Source: HXMU1420-13 sp965249965
Lineage (GTDB): Bacteria; Bacteroidota; Rhodothermia; Balneolales; Balneolaceae
Direction: 5' to 3'
Length of the DNA stretch: 64,000 bases
Assembly: GCA_965249965.1 (NCBI GenBank)
Contig: OZ252262.1
Span: 1,426,001 to 1,490,000, forward strand
The notes beneath the pieces are model-generated. The model was not told the origin of the DNA and did no database searches. It saw only the letters and a program-made list of their open reading frames with translations. Of the stretch, positions 51,296 through 60,270 are shown piece after piece. Numbering within the stretch: position 1 is the first letter of the stretch; every line of letters begins with the position of its first letter. A program made the position numbers and the translations under genes.

Positions 51296-52642
51296 TTAGA
51301 TAGCATTTTCAATTCTTTTGATCAACTCTGGAATAAAATCAGCATGCTCGGGTCGCATTAACACACTTCGCAAAATGGTCACTGTTTCTTGATCTGCTTC
51401 GAATTCCGGGTGAAGTCTGATGAAATCTGAAGCGGGAACTTTATAAAGTGACAGATAAAAGGTACGTTCATCCATACCCTTCTGGAATACTTTTTGGGAT
51501 AACATAGAAATCTGAGATACAGATTTTGTTGATTCAATCGTTGGGAAATATGTGAGAATATCGAGTTCCGGTTTTTTGTATGGAATCAACGATTCACTTT
51601 CAACAATTAACGAATAACCTGTAAGTGCAGCATTTCTACATTTAGCCAGAATCGGACCAAAACCAGCTCTTTCTTCCAATGGGAAGCACTGCAAGGTTGC
51701 CCAGAAAGCAACAGCTGCTGCCCCGGCGCGGGAACATTCCAGGCTAATTTCTCCGAGATGTAGATCATCTGAAGTGAAATAAGTGTAGGGAGAATCGTGC
51801 TTATAAAATCTGCCAACGGTTGGATCTTTGAATAGAACAGCACCACAACCATAGGGCTGGAGACCATGTTTATGGGGATCAACAACAATGCTGTCTGCTT
51901 CGTGCATCAATTTCCAGGAAGCGCCATCGATTACATCCGAGTCTTTTAAGCAACGAAAAAAACCTCCATATGCAGAGTCGATGTGAATTCGAACGTCGTG
52001 TTCATTGGCCCATTTAAGAGCTTGATCCAATGGTTCCACTTCACCTAAGCCCGTAGTCCCGAGGGTTGCAACTAAAGTCCCAATTTGGGGTGCGTCTACA
52101 TCAGAAAAAACAAAGGACCCATTATCATCGATAGGAATGATTATTGAATCCAAACCCAATACCTGGCACATTCGTGAATGGGTGTAATGTGCATTTTGAG
52201 AGAAAGCTATTTTCTTGGAAGGATGTGTTTCTCGTGCAACCCAGAGAGCCTCCAGATTTCCTATAGTGCCGCTTGACGTCAGATGTCCTAAATATTGATC
52301 GCCATAACCAAAGAATTGGGCAAGTATAGCCAGAACCTCTTTTTCCATTTCAGAAGATGGAGGACCGCCATCCAAAGCGTGATTATTTGGGTTGATAGCC
52401 ATGGCAAGCGCATAGGCGGCCCATGCTACAGAGTGAGGCGTTTTTAGCATCTGACCGGCATAAACCGGGTGATGAAAAGGGAAATTCCCTTTCAGGCGTT
52501 GAACAAGTTCAGAAAGAACAGAAGCAAATTTCTGTTCCTCTAAAAGGAGGGTGTTATCCAAAGAAAAAGCTCCGAACGAATCCTTCCAATCTTGGAAGTC
52601 GTCCAGAGCTTTTGCTAACAATTTTTTTGAGATATGATCCAT
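51296..52642 (-). CDS. Pyridoxal-phosphate-dependent (group II) decarboxylase family
   Basis: A 448-residue PLP enzyme of the group II (DOPA/glutamate-decarboxylase-like) family. The Schiff-base Lys is about residue 258 in VVDPHKHGLQPYGCGAVLF; the phosphate and ring-binding areas are GTIGNLEALWVARE, HYTHSRMCQVLGL and IDSAYGGFFRC. It decarboxylates an amino acid, possibly aspartate, glutamate or an aromatic one; the substrate cannot be told from the sequence. Its ATG overlaps the DUF3078 stop by one base, so the two are coupled. Confidence 0.82.
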   Translation of the reverse strand: MDHISKKLLAKALDDFQDWKDSFGAFSLDNTLLLEEQKFASVLSELVQRLKGNFPFHHPVYAGQMLKTPHSVAWAAYALAMAINPNNHALDGGPPSSEMEKEVLAILAQFFGYGDQYLGHLTSSGTIGNLEALWVARETHPSKKIAFSQNAHYTHSRMCQVLGLDSIIIPIDDNGSFVFSDVDAPQIGTLVATLGTTGLGEVEPLDQALKWANEHDVRIHIDSAYGGFFRCLKDSDVIDGASWKLMHEADSIVVDPHKHGLQPYGCGAVLFKDPTVGRFYKHDSPYTYFTSDDLHLGEISLECSRAGAAAVAFWATLQCFPLEERAGFGPILAKCRNAALTGYSLIVESESLIPYKKPELDILTYFPTIESTKSVSQISMLSQKVFQKGMDERTFYLSLYKVPASDFIRLHPEFEADQETVTILRSVLMRPEHADFIPELIKRIENAI

Positions 52643-53505
52643 TAACGAAGATTTACTAACAAACCGGCAGCAAGAATTTGCTTGGTTTGTAGCTCATCTG
52701 CAACTACATCATCATCATAAATCATTTCAAATTGAAAAGAGGCAGTTAAATAATCATTAATTCTGCCTGTAATTTCATTTGCCCATGATACATCCGTACT
52801 TACAATACTTTTCTTGAAGTTGTTGAAAGTCTCAAATCTGCTCGAGTAATTCACATTAGTCATAATTTCTTTATTAAAACTAATACCGGTTTTCAATCCA
52901 CCCTCGGATAAGAGATTGTCACCAGCTTTCACACCATAGCCCGGAACAAGAGCATCATCATTTACAAAGGTTTGTTTGAGTCCAAGACCTGCTTCAAAAG
53001 AAACGAAATCTCGTGGAGTATAGGCGTAACCAATACTTTGTGTGAAGTAACCTGGCGCCATAAAATCAGAAATCCGTACGCGAGCTGGTCCTGAGAAATC
53101 ATACCCATCATAAAATTGTGTTATGAATGTTAGTTCAGCAAATGCGTTCATCGTATTTTCATCATTAAGGATGTATGCAGCACGATGTTTTGTAGCTAAG
53201 CGATCATCTGTTTTTCGGCTATCCTCACCTTCAATATTGGTAACACCATAACGAACATGAAAAACATATCCATAGGTGAAATTGCCTGTTCGGTAAGCGC
53301 CATGCAGTTTTGTAAATAGAGTGGCAGCCACATTGTTTTGTCCACCGGCAGCCCAATTATTAAAGGTTGATTGAGCACCATTTAATCCGGCTACCCATGT
53401 TGTCACCCATTCATTATCGAGGGTGTCGGGGATTATTACAGATTCCTGTGCAGAACTTTGTACAGCTATCCCTAGTAGTGCACATAGAATTACTATTCTT
53501 TTCAT
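52642..53505 (-). CDS. DUF3078-family outer-membrane protein
   Basis: A 287-residue exported protein with signal MKRIVILCALLGIAVQSSAQ and a beta-rich body. The DUF3078 features are the N-terminal WAAGGQNNVAATLF and later strand pairs such as FTYGYVFHVRYGVTN, RVRISDFMAPGYF and YTPRDFVSFEAGLGL, ending ILAAGLLVNLR. The family is restricted to Bacteroidota-like groups and forms an outer-membrane barrel with unknown substrate. It is the second gene of a minus-strand operon, 23 bases after the PyrR-like gene. Confidence 0.88.
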   Translation of the reverse strand: MKRIVILCALLGIAVQSSAQESVIIPDTLDNEWVTTWVAGLNGAQSTFNNWAAGGQNNVAATLFTKLHGAYRTGNFTYGYVFHVRYGVTNIEGEDSRKTDDRLATKHRAAYILNDENTMNAFAELTFITQFYDGYDFSGPARVRISDFMAPGYFTQSIGYAYTPRDFVSFEAGLGLKQTFVNDDALVPGYGVKAGDNLLSEGGLKTGISFNKEIMTNVNYSSRFETFNNFKKSIVSTDVSWANEITGRINDYLTASFQFEMIYDDDVVADELQTKQILAAGLLVNLR

Positions 53506-53528
53506 TGATATATATTGAGTTTTAAACT

Positions 53529-54023
53529 TTATGAATTTTTGAATAGTACCACTTCATTAAGTGTGCCATTATCAAGAATAATCTCAATGTGTTCGCCAAA
53601 TTTAGTTGGAACCGATATTCCTGTAAGCTCACTTAAAATAGGATACCTTCGATGGCCACGATCAACAAGTGTAAGAATCTCGATCATGGAGGGCTCATTT
53701 GAGTAGCAAATAGTTGACAGAGCACTGAACATTGTTTTTCCGGAAAAAATTACGTCATCCACAATCAGAACTGCTTTTTCAGTACAATTTGGAACCGGAT
53801 TCTTTTGGTTTGAATCCGCGATATCAAATCGATGGAGTTCGATATTTTGATCCGAAATAGGTTTTAAATACTCTACCAACTTAGTTGCAGTTGCAATGCC
53901 TCGATCGTTCAATCCAAAAACAACTATTTCATTGGCATCCCCCAATTGCTCCCAAACCTGGATAGCAAGCCGCTTGATAGTTCGCTGGATATGATTTTGA
54001 TCCATTAATGTAATGTGTTGCAT
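53529..54023 (-). CDS. PyrR-like phosphoribosyltransferase
   Basis: A 164-residue type I phosphoribosyltransferase. The PRPP-binding loop is VLIVDDVIFSGKTMFSALS, with an N-terminal helix bundle QNHIQRTIKRLAIQVWEQL and VVFGLNDRGIATATKLVEYL. It resembles PyrR, the uracil phosphoribosyltransferase and pyr attenuator, but the RNA-binding residues cannot be verified and no pyr operon is beside it. A second ATG at 54005 is possible; 54023 is taken because both give intact motifs. Confidence 0.8.
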   Translation of the reverse strand: MQHITLMDQNHIQRTIKRLAIQVWEQLGDANEIVVFGLNDRGIATATKLVEYLKPISDQNIELHRFDIADSNQKNPVPNCTEKAVLIVDDVIFSGKTMFSALSTICYSNEPSMIEILTLVDRGHRRYPILSELTGISVPTKFGEHIEIILDNGTLNEVVLFKNS

Positions 54024-54144
54024 CGTAACCGTACTTTATTAGTGGCGTAAAGGTAAATTATTTATTGCACTAATTTGATTTTTAAGCATTAAATTAAAAG
54101 ATTCAAACGTTACCTTAACAGTGTTAACCAAACGAGGAAAATCC

Positions 54145-54432
54145 ATGAGTAAGACACTTGGAACCATTGTAACAGCACTGGCATCATTCTCAGCCGGGGT
54201 TGTTGTAGGATTATTAATAACCCCACAAAGTGGGCGAGACAACAGGCGTTGGATTACCGAACATTCCAGCGAAGCAAAAGACTGGTTGGAGGGAAAGAGC
54301 CATCAGTTGATCGAAGAAAGTGAGAAACGGCTTGAAAAGATTTCTGATGATATCAAAGGTTCTATCCCGGATTTGTATGAAGCCACTGAAAGTATTCCAC
54401 TGGATGAATCGGATATAGCGGATGCCTCGTAA
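54145..54432 (+). CDS. YtxH-domain small membrane protein
   Basis: A 95-residue protein. One N-terminal helix (LGTIVTALASFSAGVVVGLLIT) and the YtxH signature GLLITPQSGRDNRRWI, then a long amphipathic, acidic segment (SEKRLEKISDDIKG). YtxH proteins are stress-related membrane proteins of unknown mechanism. The ATG at 54145 follows a good AACGAGGAAAATCC site; a GTG at 54121 adds eight residues and is not favoured. The stop overlaps the start of the DUF2851 gene. Confidence 0.85.
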   Translation: MSKTLGTIVTALASFSAGVVVGLLITPQSGRDNRRWITEHSSEAKDWLEGKSHQLIEESEKRLEKISDDIKGSIPDLYEATESIPLDESDIADAS

Positions 54433-55579
54433 TCGAGTGCTGAGGAATGAGAAGACATTGCAGGTGCTTTGGGCAAAAAATGTTTTTGCAGGTCAAGATT
54501 TACGCACTACTTCCGGAAAAAGGGTTCAGATATTTGATCCGGGTAAACTTAACCACTTAGATGGGCCAGATTTCAAAATGGCTAAAGTTAGAATTGGGGA
54601 TCAGGTACATTTTGGCGCAGTTGAAATACATCTGGAAAACAACAACTGGTATAGTCATAAACACCACCTGGATCCAAATTACAATGCAGTTATTTTGCAT
54701 GTTGTGGTTGAGGACACAGTTAGTAAAGAGGTGAAAACAGAAAATGAGGTATCTATCCCGACATTAAATGTGATGCCCTATTTAAATTCAGTATTACATT
54801 TGGAAGACGATTCGCCATTAAAAAGCGGATTAATCTGCTCAAGCTTGGTGCGTAGCTTATCTCCAATGGTATTTGCTCGTCAAATAGACAAGGCCCATCG
54901 CGAGTATCTAGAGGTAAAAGTTAATACGTTCTTTTCCTATTTCGATGCGCACGATACGCTATCCTGCGCCTGGAAGAATGCGCTATTTATTACACTTTGT
55001 GATGCTTTAGGAGTGCCGAATAATCGCGATCAAATGAAAACTCTTGCAGGTTGGATGATAAAGAGAAGGGAAATCCTAAAAGATTTAGAAGTGGATGATA
55101 CAGCTTCATTGAATTCTCTAAAATCCAGATTAAACTGGAATTCAAAAGGTCAACGATGGCAAAATTCTCTCAAAAACCGAACAGGTCAGGCATTTAAATT
55201 ATACTCGAGCATCCAGCAGAAATCTTTGGATTATTACTTGGAAACAAATGTTTATGATGTTTGGGAGCAACTACGCCAGGCTATTAATCTTCCAAATACC
55301 GAGCATAATCATCGTTTATTTGTGTCGTTTTTTCTTCCTGCTATCTATGGTTTAGGGAAATTATTTCATTCGGAAAAGATGATAGCACACCTTTACCAAA
55401 TCTGGATGCGCGAAGAAGTTAAAATTCCAGCGTCCATCTTAAAGAAGTTTGGCATTTTCAACTCGCCAGAACAACTAAAAACAATGAAACGAATAGGTTT
55501 GGTTCATCAGTTTAACACGTATTGCAAAGCTCAGCATTGTAGCAGATGCGAGGTATTAAATAAAGCAATTTCATCTTGA
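54422..55579 (+). CDS. DUF2851-family protein
   Basis: A 385-residue soluble protein of the DUF2851 family, typical of Bacteroidota. Conserved N-terminal RNEKTLQVLWAKNVFAG, LDGPDFKMAKVRIGDQVHFGAVEIH and NWYSHKHHLDPNYNAVILHVV; C-terminal HCSRCEVLNKAISS. The HxH and acidic residues of EIHLENNNWYSHKHHLD could bind metal, and a nuclease-like role has been proposed for the wider family, but I cannot confirm this. It overlaps the YtxH gene by 11 bases. Confidence 0.85.
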   Translation: MPRNRVLRNEKTLQVLWAKNVFAGQDLRTTSGKRVQIFDPGKLNHLDGPDFKMAKVRIGDQVHFGAVEIHLENNNWYSHKHHLDPNYNAVILHVVVEDTVSKEVKTENEVSIPTLNVMPYLNSVLHLEDDSPLKSGLICSSLVRSLSPMVFARQIDKAHREYLEVKVNTFFSYFDAHDTLSCAWKNALFITLCDALGVPNNRDQMKTLAGWMIKRREILKDLEVDDTASLNSLKSRLNWNSKGQRWQNSLKNRTGQAFKLYSSIQQKSLDYYLETNVYDVWEQLRQAINLPNTEHNHRLFVSFFLPAIYGLGKLFHSEKMIAHLYQIWMREEVKIPASILKKFGIFNSPEQLKTMKRIGLVHQFNTYCKAQHCSRCEVLNKAISS

Positions 55580-55627
55580 CTGCATTTTGAAGTGTTTTTA
55601 TCTTAGGGGTCTGTCAACGATTTGAAT

Positions 55628-55698
55628 TGCCCGGTCGTCTAATGGCAGGACACCTGGTTTTGGTCCAGTATGTGGGGGTTCGAATCCTCCCCGGGCAA
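55628..55698 (+). tRNA. tRNA-Gln (anticodon TTG)
   Basis: A 71-base cloverleaf. Acceptor stem TGCCCGG / CCGGGCA (seven pairs); D stem GTCT / GGAC; anticodon arm with loop TTTTGGT, giving TTG; T stem GGGGG / CCTCC with loop TTCGAAT; discriminator A at 55698. The outermost anticodon-stem pair is a C-T mismatch. The CCA end is not encoded (next bases ACT...). It lies directly upstream of prs; the order tRNA-Gln-prs-rplY-pth is also found in many proteobacteria. Confidence 0.95.
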
Positions 55699-55771
55699 CT
55701 AACTCAGAAGGATGGTTAGGATTCCATCCTTTTGTTTTATGTAATCCTGAATCTTTCAGTGCTAGCAAATT

Positions 55772-56704
55772 TTGGAAAGTCCTCTCGCAATTTTCTCCGG
55801 TACCAGTAATCCGGCTTTGGCTCGCGCCATTGCTAAAGAATACGGTACGACCCTCGGTAAAATGACGCTCAAGCGTTTTTCCGATGGAGAACAGTATGTT
55901 AAATTCGAACAAAGCATACGTGGCGAAGATATCTTCATCGTTCAACCTACTCCTCCTCCGGGTGATAATATCATTGAGTTACTCCTTATGCTTGATGCAG
56001 CAAAACGCGCATCTGTGAAACGTGTAACTGCAGTTATCCCTTACTTTGGATATGCTCGACAAGATCGAAAAGATCAGCCCCGAGTTTCTATCGGTTCTAA
56101 ATTGATGGCCAATTTATTAGTGGAAGCAGGCGCTGATCGTGTGTTGACCATGGATTTACACGCTGCTCAGATTCAAGGATTTTTTGACATCCCGCTTGAC
56201 CATTTATATGCAAGCAGGGTGTTTATCGATCATCTTTCAAAAAACCCTATTGAAAACCTGGTGGTTGTGGCTCCTGATGTTGGGAGTTTGAAGATGTCGC
56301 GTTCTTACGCAAAGAAACTTGGAGCTTCCTTGGCATTTATTGACAAACGAAGACCAAAGCCCAATGAATCAGAAATCATGAATATCATTGGAGAAGTGGA
56401 AGGAAAGAATGTATTGATTGTAGACGATTTAATTGATACAGCCGGAACCCTTACAAATGCAGCTGCCGCTATGAAAAAGAGAGGTGCGCTAAGCATTATT
56501 GCTATGTGTACTCATCCGATTCTTTCCGGACCAGCATTCCAGCGTATAGAAGATTCCCCAATTGATGAATTATTAGTTACAGATACCATTCCGTTACGTC
56601 AACCTTCTGATAAAATTCAGGTCTTGAGCGTAGCAAATATTTTTGCAGAAGCAATTCAGCGTATCCACACTAATGACACCATCAGTGCATTGTTTGATAA
56701 TTAA
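55772..56704 (+). CDS. prs: Ribose-phosphate pyrophosphokinase (PRPP synthetase)
   Basis: A 310-residue enzyme that makes PRPP from ribose-5-phosphate and ATP for nucleotides, histidine, tryptophan and NAD. Motifs: IFSGTSNPALARAIAKEYG, FVQPTPPPGDNIIELLLM, RQDRKDQPRVSIGSKLMA, TMDLHAAQIQGFFDIPLDHLYA, the PRPP-binding VLIVDDLIDTAGTLTNAA. The start is forced: an in-frame TAG at 55763-55765 leaves only CAA-ATT-TTG before the protein, so TTG at 55772 is the likely start. No Shine-Dalgarno is visible. Followed by rplY at 14 bases. Confidence 0.96.
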   Translation: MESPLAIFSGTSNPALARAIAKEYGTTLGKMTLKRFSDGEQYVKFEQSIRGEDIFIVQPTPPPGDNIIELLLMLDAAKRASVKRVTAVIPYFGYARQDRKDQPRVSIGSKLMANLLVEAGADRVLTMDLHAAQIQGFFDIPLDHLYASRVFIDHLSKNPIENLVVVAPDVGSLKMSRSYAKKLGASLAFIDKRRPKPNESEIMNIIGEVEGKNVLIVDDLIDTAGTLTNAAAAMKKRGALSIIAMCTHPILSGPAFQRIEDSPIDELLVTDTIPLRQPSDKIQVLSVANIFAEAIQRIHTNDTISALFDN

Positions 56705-56718
56705 CTACAAAAACTAAA

Positions 56719-57372
56719 ATGTCATACCCTGAAATAGTAAAAATTGAAGGTACCCCGCGAGAGCCGAGTAAAAAGTCGAATCGCGAGTTGCGTGAAAACT
56801 TACGTGTACCTGCCGTATTGTACGGCCCAGAAGTAGAAGAGAATGTACATTTCTCTATAGACGAGCGAGAACTGGAAAAAATTCTTCGCAAACCACAAAC
56901 AAAGCTTCAAGAGCTAACCGTTGATGGTAAAACATATAATACGCTTTTAAAAAGAACTGATTTTGATCCTGTAACAGATCGCCCAGTTCATGCAGATTTC
57001 TATGTGTTAGCTGATACTCACAAAGTTACTTTGCGAGTGCCTTTTAAGGTAGTTGGTGCCGCACGTGGAGTTGTAGAAGGTGGTGGGCGTCTATTCCAAC
57101 CAATGAAATTTATGCGAATTCGGGTGTTACCGGCTCGTATTCCTGCTGAATTTGAAGTAGATATTTCTCAGTTAAATATTGGCCAGTCTGTTCACGTGGG
57201 CGACTTAGATCTTGATGGAATTATTCCACTTGATAGTCTCAGCAGAACTGTTGTTAACATTAGGCCTCCTAAAGGTGCATTAGTTACTGAGTTAGATGAA
57301 GAAGAGGTTGAAGGTGAAGAAGAAGCAGTTGCTGAAGAAGGCGCTGAGAACACTGAGGCAACTGAAGAGTAA
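56719..57372 (+). CDS. rplY: 50S ribosomal protein L25 (general stress protein Ctc form)
   Basis: A 217-residue protein that binds 5S rRNA. The N-terminal L25 domain has IEGTPREPSKKSNRELRENL and RVPAVLYGPEVEENVHFSID, then the L25-type beta domain (VTDRPVHADFYVLADTHKV). The C-terminal TL5/Ctc domain (RIRVLPARIPAEFEVDISQLN) is present, so it is the long form. The acidic tail (EEEVEGEEEAVAEEGAENTE) is a common extra. Conserved neighbours are prs and pth. Confidence 0.95.
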   Translation: MSYPEIVKIEGTPREPSKKSNRELRENLRVPAVLYGPEVEENVHFSIDERELEKILRKPQTKLQELTVDGKTYNTLLKRTDFDPVTDRPVHADFYVLADTHKVTLRVPFKVVGAARGVVEGGGRLFQPMKFMRIRVLPARIPAEFEVDISQLNIGQSVHVGDLDLDGIIPLDSLSRTVVNIRPPKGALVTELDEEEVEGEEEAVAEEGAENTEATEE

Positions 57373-57392
57373 ATCATAGAAATCTATCAAAC

Positions 57393-57947
57393 ATGTCCAT
57401 CATTGTAGGTTTAGGAAATGTAGGACAAGAATATGATGGTACACGCCATAATATTGGCTTTGGTGTAATTGATTTACTGGCTGAAACACTAAAAGTGTCT
57501 TTTAAACCTGGCGGTGGCCCTTTCGTGGTTGCAGAAACCAAGTATAAAGGCAGAAAGGTTGTGTTAATAAAGCCTACTACTTTTATGAATAGAAGTGGTA
57601 CTGCAGTAAAAAAAGCACTCAACAAATATCATACTGACTTAGAAGATTGTTTAGTTGTTTATGATGATCTGAACCTACCGATAGGCGTAACACGCATAAA
57701 AGGAAAGGGGAGTGATGGCGGTCATAACGGCATTTTTGATATCAATGAGAAAATCGGAAAAGATTATCCCCGGTTACGAGTTGGTATCGGAAATAACTTT
57801 GCAAGGGGTAGACAAGTAGATTACGTGTTATCACCGTTTGCAAAGGATGAAATTGAGGAAGTGGAAATTTCCATCAAAAAAGCTCACGATGCAGCATTGG
57901 CATTTGTAACGCTGGGTATCGAAAGAGCAATGAATTTTTTTAACTAA
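57393..57947 (+). CDS. pth: Peptidyl-tRNA hydrolase
   Basis: A 184-residue hydrolase that frees tRNA from peptidyl-tRNA released by ribosomes. MSIIVGLGNVGQEYDGTRHNIG (catalytic His in TRHN), VLIKPTTFMNRSG, VVYDDLNLPIGVTRIKG and GSDGGHNGIFDI are all present with the family's catalytic His/Asp and the Asn of FMNRSG. Twenty bases after rplY, usual length. Followed 39 bases later by hppA. Confidence 0.96.
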   Translation: MSIIVGLGNVGQEYDGTRHNIGFGVIDLLAETLKVSFKPGGGPFVVAETKYKGRKVVLIKPTTFMNRSGTAVKKALNKYHTDLEDCLVVYDDLNLPIGVTRIKGKGSDGGHNGIFDINEKIGKDYPRLRVGIGNNFARGRQVDYVLSPFAKDEIEEVEISIKKAHDAALAFVTLGIERAMNFFN

Positions 57948-57986
57948 AAGCTCTCTTTTGAGAGACAATCAAAACTAACCTTAATT

Positions 57987-60197
57987 ATGCAGAACATAAT
58001 TTATTTTATACCAGTGGCTGGGGTTGTAGCATTGCTATTTACCTACTTTAAGTCATCTTGGGTAACAAAACAAGAAGTCGGCACTGAAAGAATGGGGCGT
58101 ATTGCAGAAAGTATTGCAAGTGGTGCTATGGCATTCCTAAAAGCAGAGTATCGAGTGCTTGCAATATTTGTGGTTGTAGTTGCAGCGATATTAGCATTTA
58201 GTGCTAATCCTGAAACTTCAAGTTGGATGGTAGCTATTTCATTTATCGTAGGTGCGATCTGTTCAGGCTTAGCCGGTTTCATTGGAATGAAAGTTGCGAC
58301 TAAAGCAAATGTAAGAACTACGAATGCAGCACGTGAAAGTCTTGGCAAAGGCCTTGAAGTTGCGTTTGCCGGTGGTTCTGTAATGGGACTTGGTGTTGTA
58401 GGACTTGGTGTGTTAGGATTATCTGGACTGTTCATTTTATTCTCAAACATTTTTGGTATTGAAGGAGCAGACGCAGTTAATAAAGTATTAGCTGTGGTTA
58501 CTGGTTTTTCATTCGGGGCATCATCAATTGCGCTATTCGCACGTGTGGGTGGCGGTATTTATACAAAGGCTGCTGATGTTGGAGCTGACCTTGTAGGTAA
58601 AGTTGAGGCTGGTATTCCGGAAGATCACCCTTTAAACCCAGCTACAATTGCAGATAATGTGGGCGACAACGTAGGTGACGTTGCCGGAATGGGAGCTGAC
58701 CTTTTTGAATCATATGTTGGTTCAATTATTGGTACGATGGTTTTAGGTGCAGCGTTTATGACGATACCAAGCTGGTCGGATAATTTCGAAGGCCTATCTG
58801 CTGTATTATTACCACTAGTACTAGCTGGTACTGGTATTTTTACTTCGATTCTTGGAACATTTTTTGTACGAGTAAAAGAAGGTGGCGACCCTCAAAAAGC
58901 ATTAAATCTTGGTGAGTTTCTATCTGCAGGTGTGATGCTTGTAGCTTCTTACTTCCTCATTACCTGGATGTTACCATCAGACTGGACCTTCAATGGTATA
59001 GAATACACAAGCACTGGAGTTTTCTGGGCAACTATTTTTGGCTTATCTGCAGGGTTATTGATCGGTTTAGTAACCGAGCATTATACAGGAACAGGTACAA
59101 AACCAGTTCTTTCGATTGTTAAGCAATCGGTAACAGGTTCTGCTACCAACATAATTGCTGGTTTAGGCGTTGGAATGATTTCAACAGCAATTCCTATCCT
59201 AATTATTGCTGTGGCCATTATCGGCGCGTACAGTTTTGCTGGTCTTTATGGTATCGCTATTGCAGCAGTTGGAATGCTAGCAAATACAGGTATCCAATTA
59301 GCCGTTGATGCGTATGGTCCTGTTTCAGATAACGCAGGTGGAATCGCAGAAATGGCTGAACTACCTGGCGAAGTTCGCGAAAGAACAGATAAGCTTGATG
59401 CTGTAGGTAACACTACTGCAGCAATCGGTAAAGGTTTTGCAATTGGTTCTGCTGCATTAACTGCATTAGCGCTTTTCGCAGCTTTCGTAACTGCTTATAA
59501 CGCAACACACGAAGTTCCACTTCCAGGTATTGATGTAACAACTCCATCAGTAATGGCTGCATTATTCGTGGGTGCGATGCTTCCATTCTTATTCTCTGCA
59601 TTATCAATGCAGGCGGTAGGGCGTGCAGCAATGAGTATGATCGAAGAAGTACGCCGTCAATTCAAGGATATTCCAGAATTACGCGCTGCACTCGATGTGA
59701 TGAATACGAACGATGGCAAAGAATTCAGCGATTGGTCAAAAGAAGATCAGGTAACATTCGAAGCTGCAGACGGTAAAGCGGAATATGAAAAATGTGTGGA
59801 GATTTCAACACAAGCTTCTATCCGTGAAATGGTTCTTCCGGGCCTACTAGCTGTTGTAGTTCCAGTTCTTTTCGGATTTGTACCAGGGTTTATTTCTGAT
59901 GATCCTACATTAGGCGCTCAGATGCTTGGTGGACTACTTGCAGGTGTTACCTCTGCAGGTGTATTAATGGCATTGTTCCAGTCTAATGCAGGTGGTGCAT
60001 GGGATAACGCCAAAAAAATGATTGAAGAAGGTGTAACCATCGACGGTGTAGAGTATGGCAAAGGTACAGAGCCACACAAAGCCGCTGTTGTAGGTGATAC
60101 AGTTGGTGATCCTTTCAAGGATACTTCTGGACCATCACTAAACATTCTTCTTAAGTTGATGAGTGTTGTGGCTCTTGTAATTGCAACAATGATCTAA
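57987..60197 (+). CDS. hppA: Membrane-bound K+-dependent pyrophosphatase (H+ or Na+ pump)
   Basis: A 736-residue integral-membrane pyrophosphatase, about 16 helices, that couples PPi hydrolysis to ion pumping. Diagnostic motifs: GGGIYTKAADVGADLVGKVE (substrate Lys/Asp), DNVGDNVGDVAGMGADLFE, NAGGIAEMAELPGEVRERTD, and DTVGDPFKDTSGPSLNILLK near the C terminus. In GNTTAAIGKG (residues 474-483) the A at 478 and G at 481 mark the K+-dependent type (GNTTKAxTKG would be K+-independent). Both H+ and Na+ pumps occur among the K+-dependent ones, so the ion is not settled. Confidence 0.95.
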   Translation: MQNIIYFIPVAGVVALLFTYFKSSWVTKQEVGTERMGRIAESIASGAMAFLKAEYRVLAIFVVVVAAILAFSANPETSSWMVAISFIVGAICSGLAGFIGMKVATKANVRTTNAARESLGKGLEVAFAGGSVMGLGVVGLGVLGLSGLFILFSNIFGIEGADAVNKVLAVVTGFSFGASSIALFARVGGGIYTKAADVGADLVGKVEAGIPEDHPLNPATIADNVGDNVGDVAGMGADLFESYVGSIIGTMVLGAAFMTIPSWSDNFEGLSAVLLPLVLAGTGIFTSILGTFFVRVKEGGDPQKALNLGEFLSAGVMLVASYFLITWMLPSDWTFNGIEYTSTGVFWATIFGLSAGLLIGLVTEHYTGTGTKPVLSIVKQSVTGSATNIIAGLGVGMISTAIPILIIAVAIIGAYSFAGLYGIAIAAVGMLANTGIQLAVDAYGPVSDNAGGIAEMAELPGEVRERTDKLDAVGNTTAAIGKGFAIGSAALTALALFAAFVTAYNATHEVPLPGIDVTTPSVMAALFVGAMLPFLFSALSMQAVGRAAMSMIEEVRRQFKDIPELRAALDVMNTNDGKEFSDWSKEDQVTFEAADGKAEYEKCVEISTQASIREMVLPGLLAVVVPVLFGFVPGFISDDPTLGAQMLGGLLAGVTSAGVLMALFQSNAGGAWDNAKKMIEEGVTIDGVEYGKGTEPHKAAVVGDTVGDPFKDTSGPSLNILLKLMSVVALVIATMI

Positions 60198-60220
60198 TCG
60201 ACCCAAAGTTTTGTTAACTT

Positions 60221-60257
60221 AAATCCCGGTTGCACTTATTGTAGCCGGGATTTTTTA
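60221..60257 (+). terminator. Intrinsic terminator after hppA
   Basis: AAATCCCGG (60221-60229) pairs with CCGGGATTT (60245-60253), followed by T at 60251-60256, in the 73 bases between hppA and the next gene. Confidence 0.83.
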
Positions 60258-60270
60258 TTTTTGAAATACT

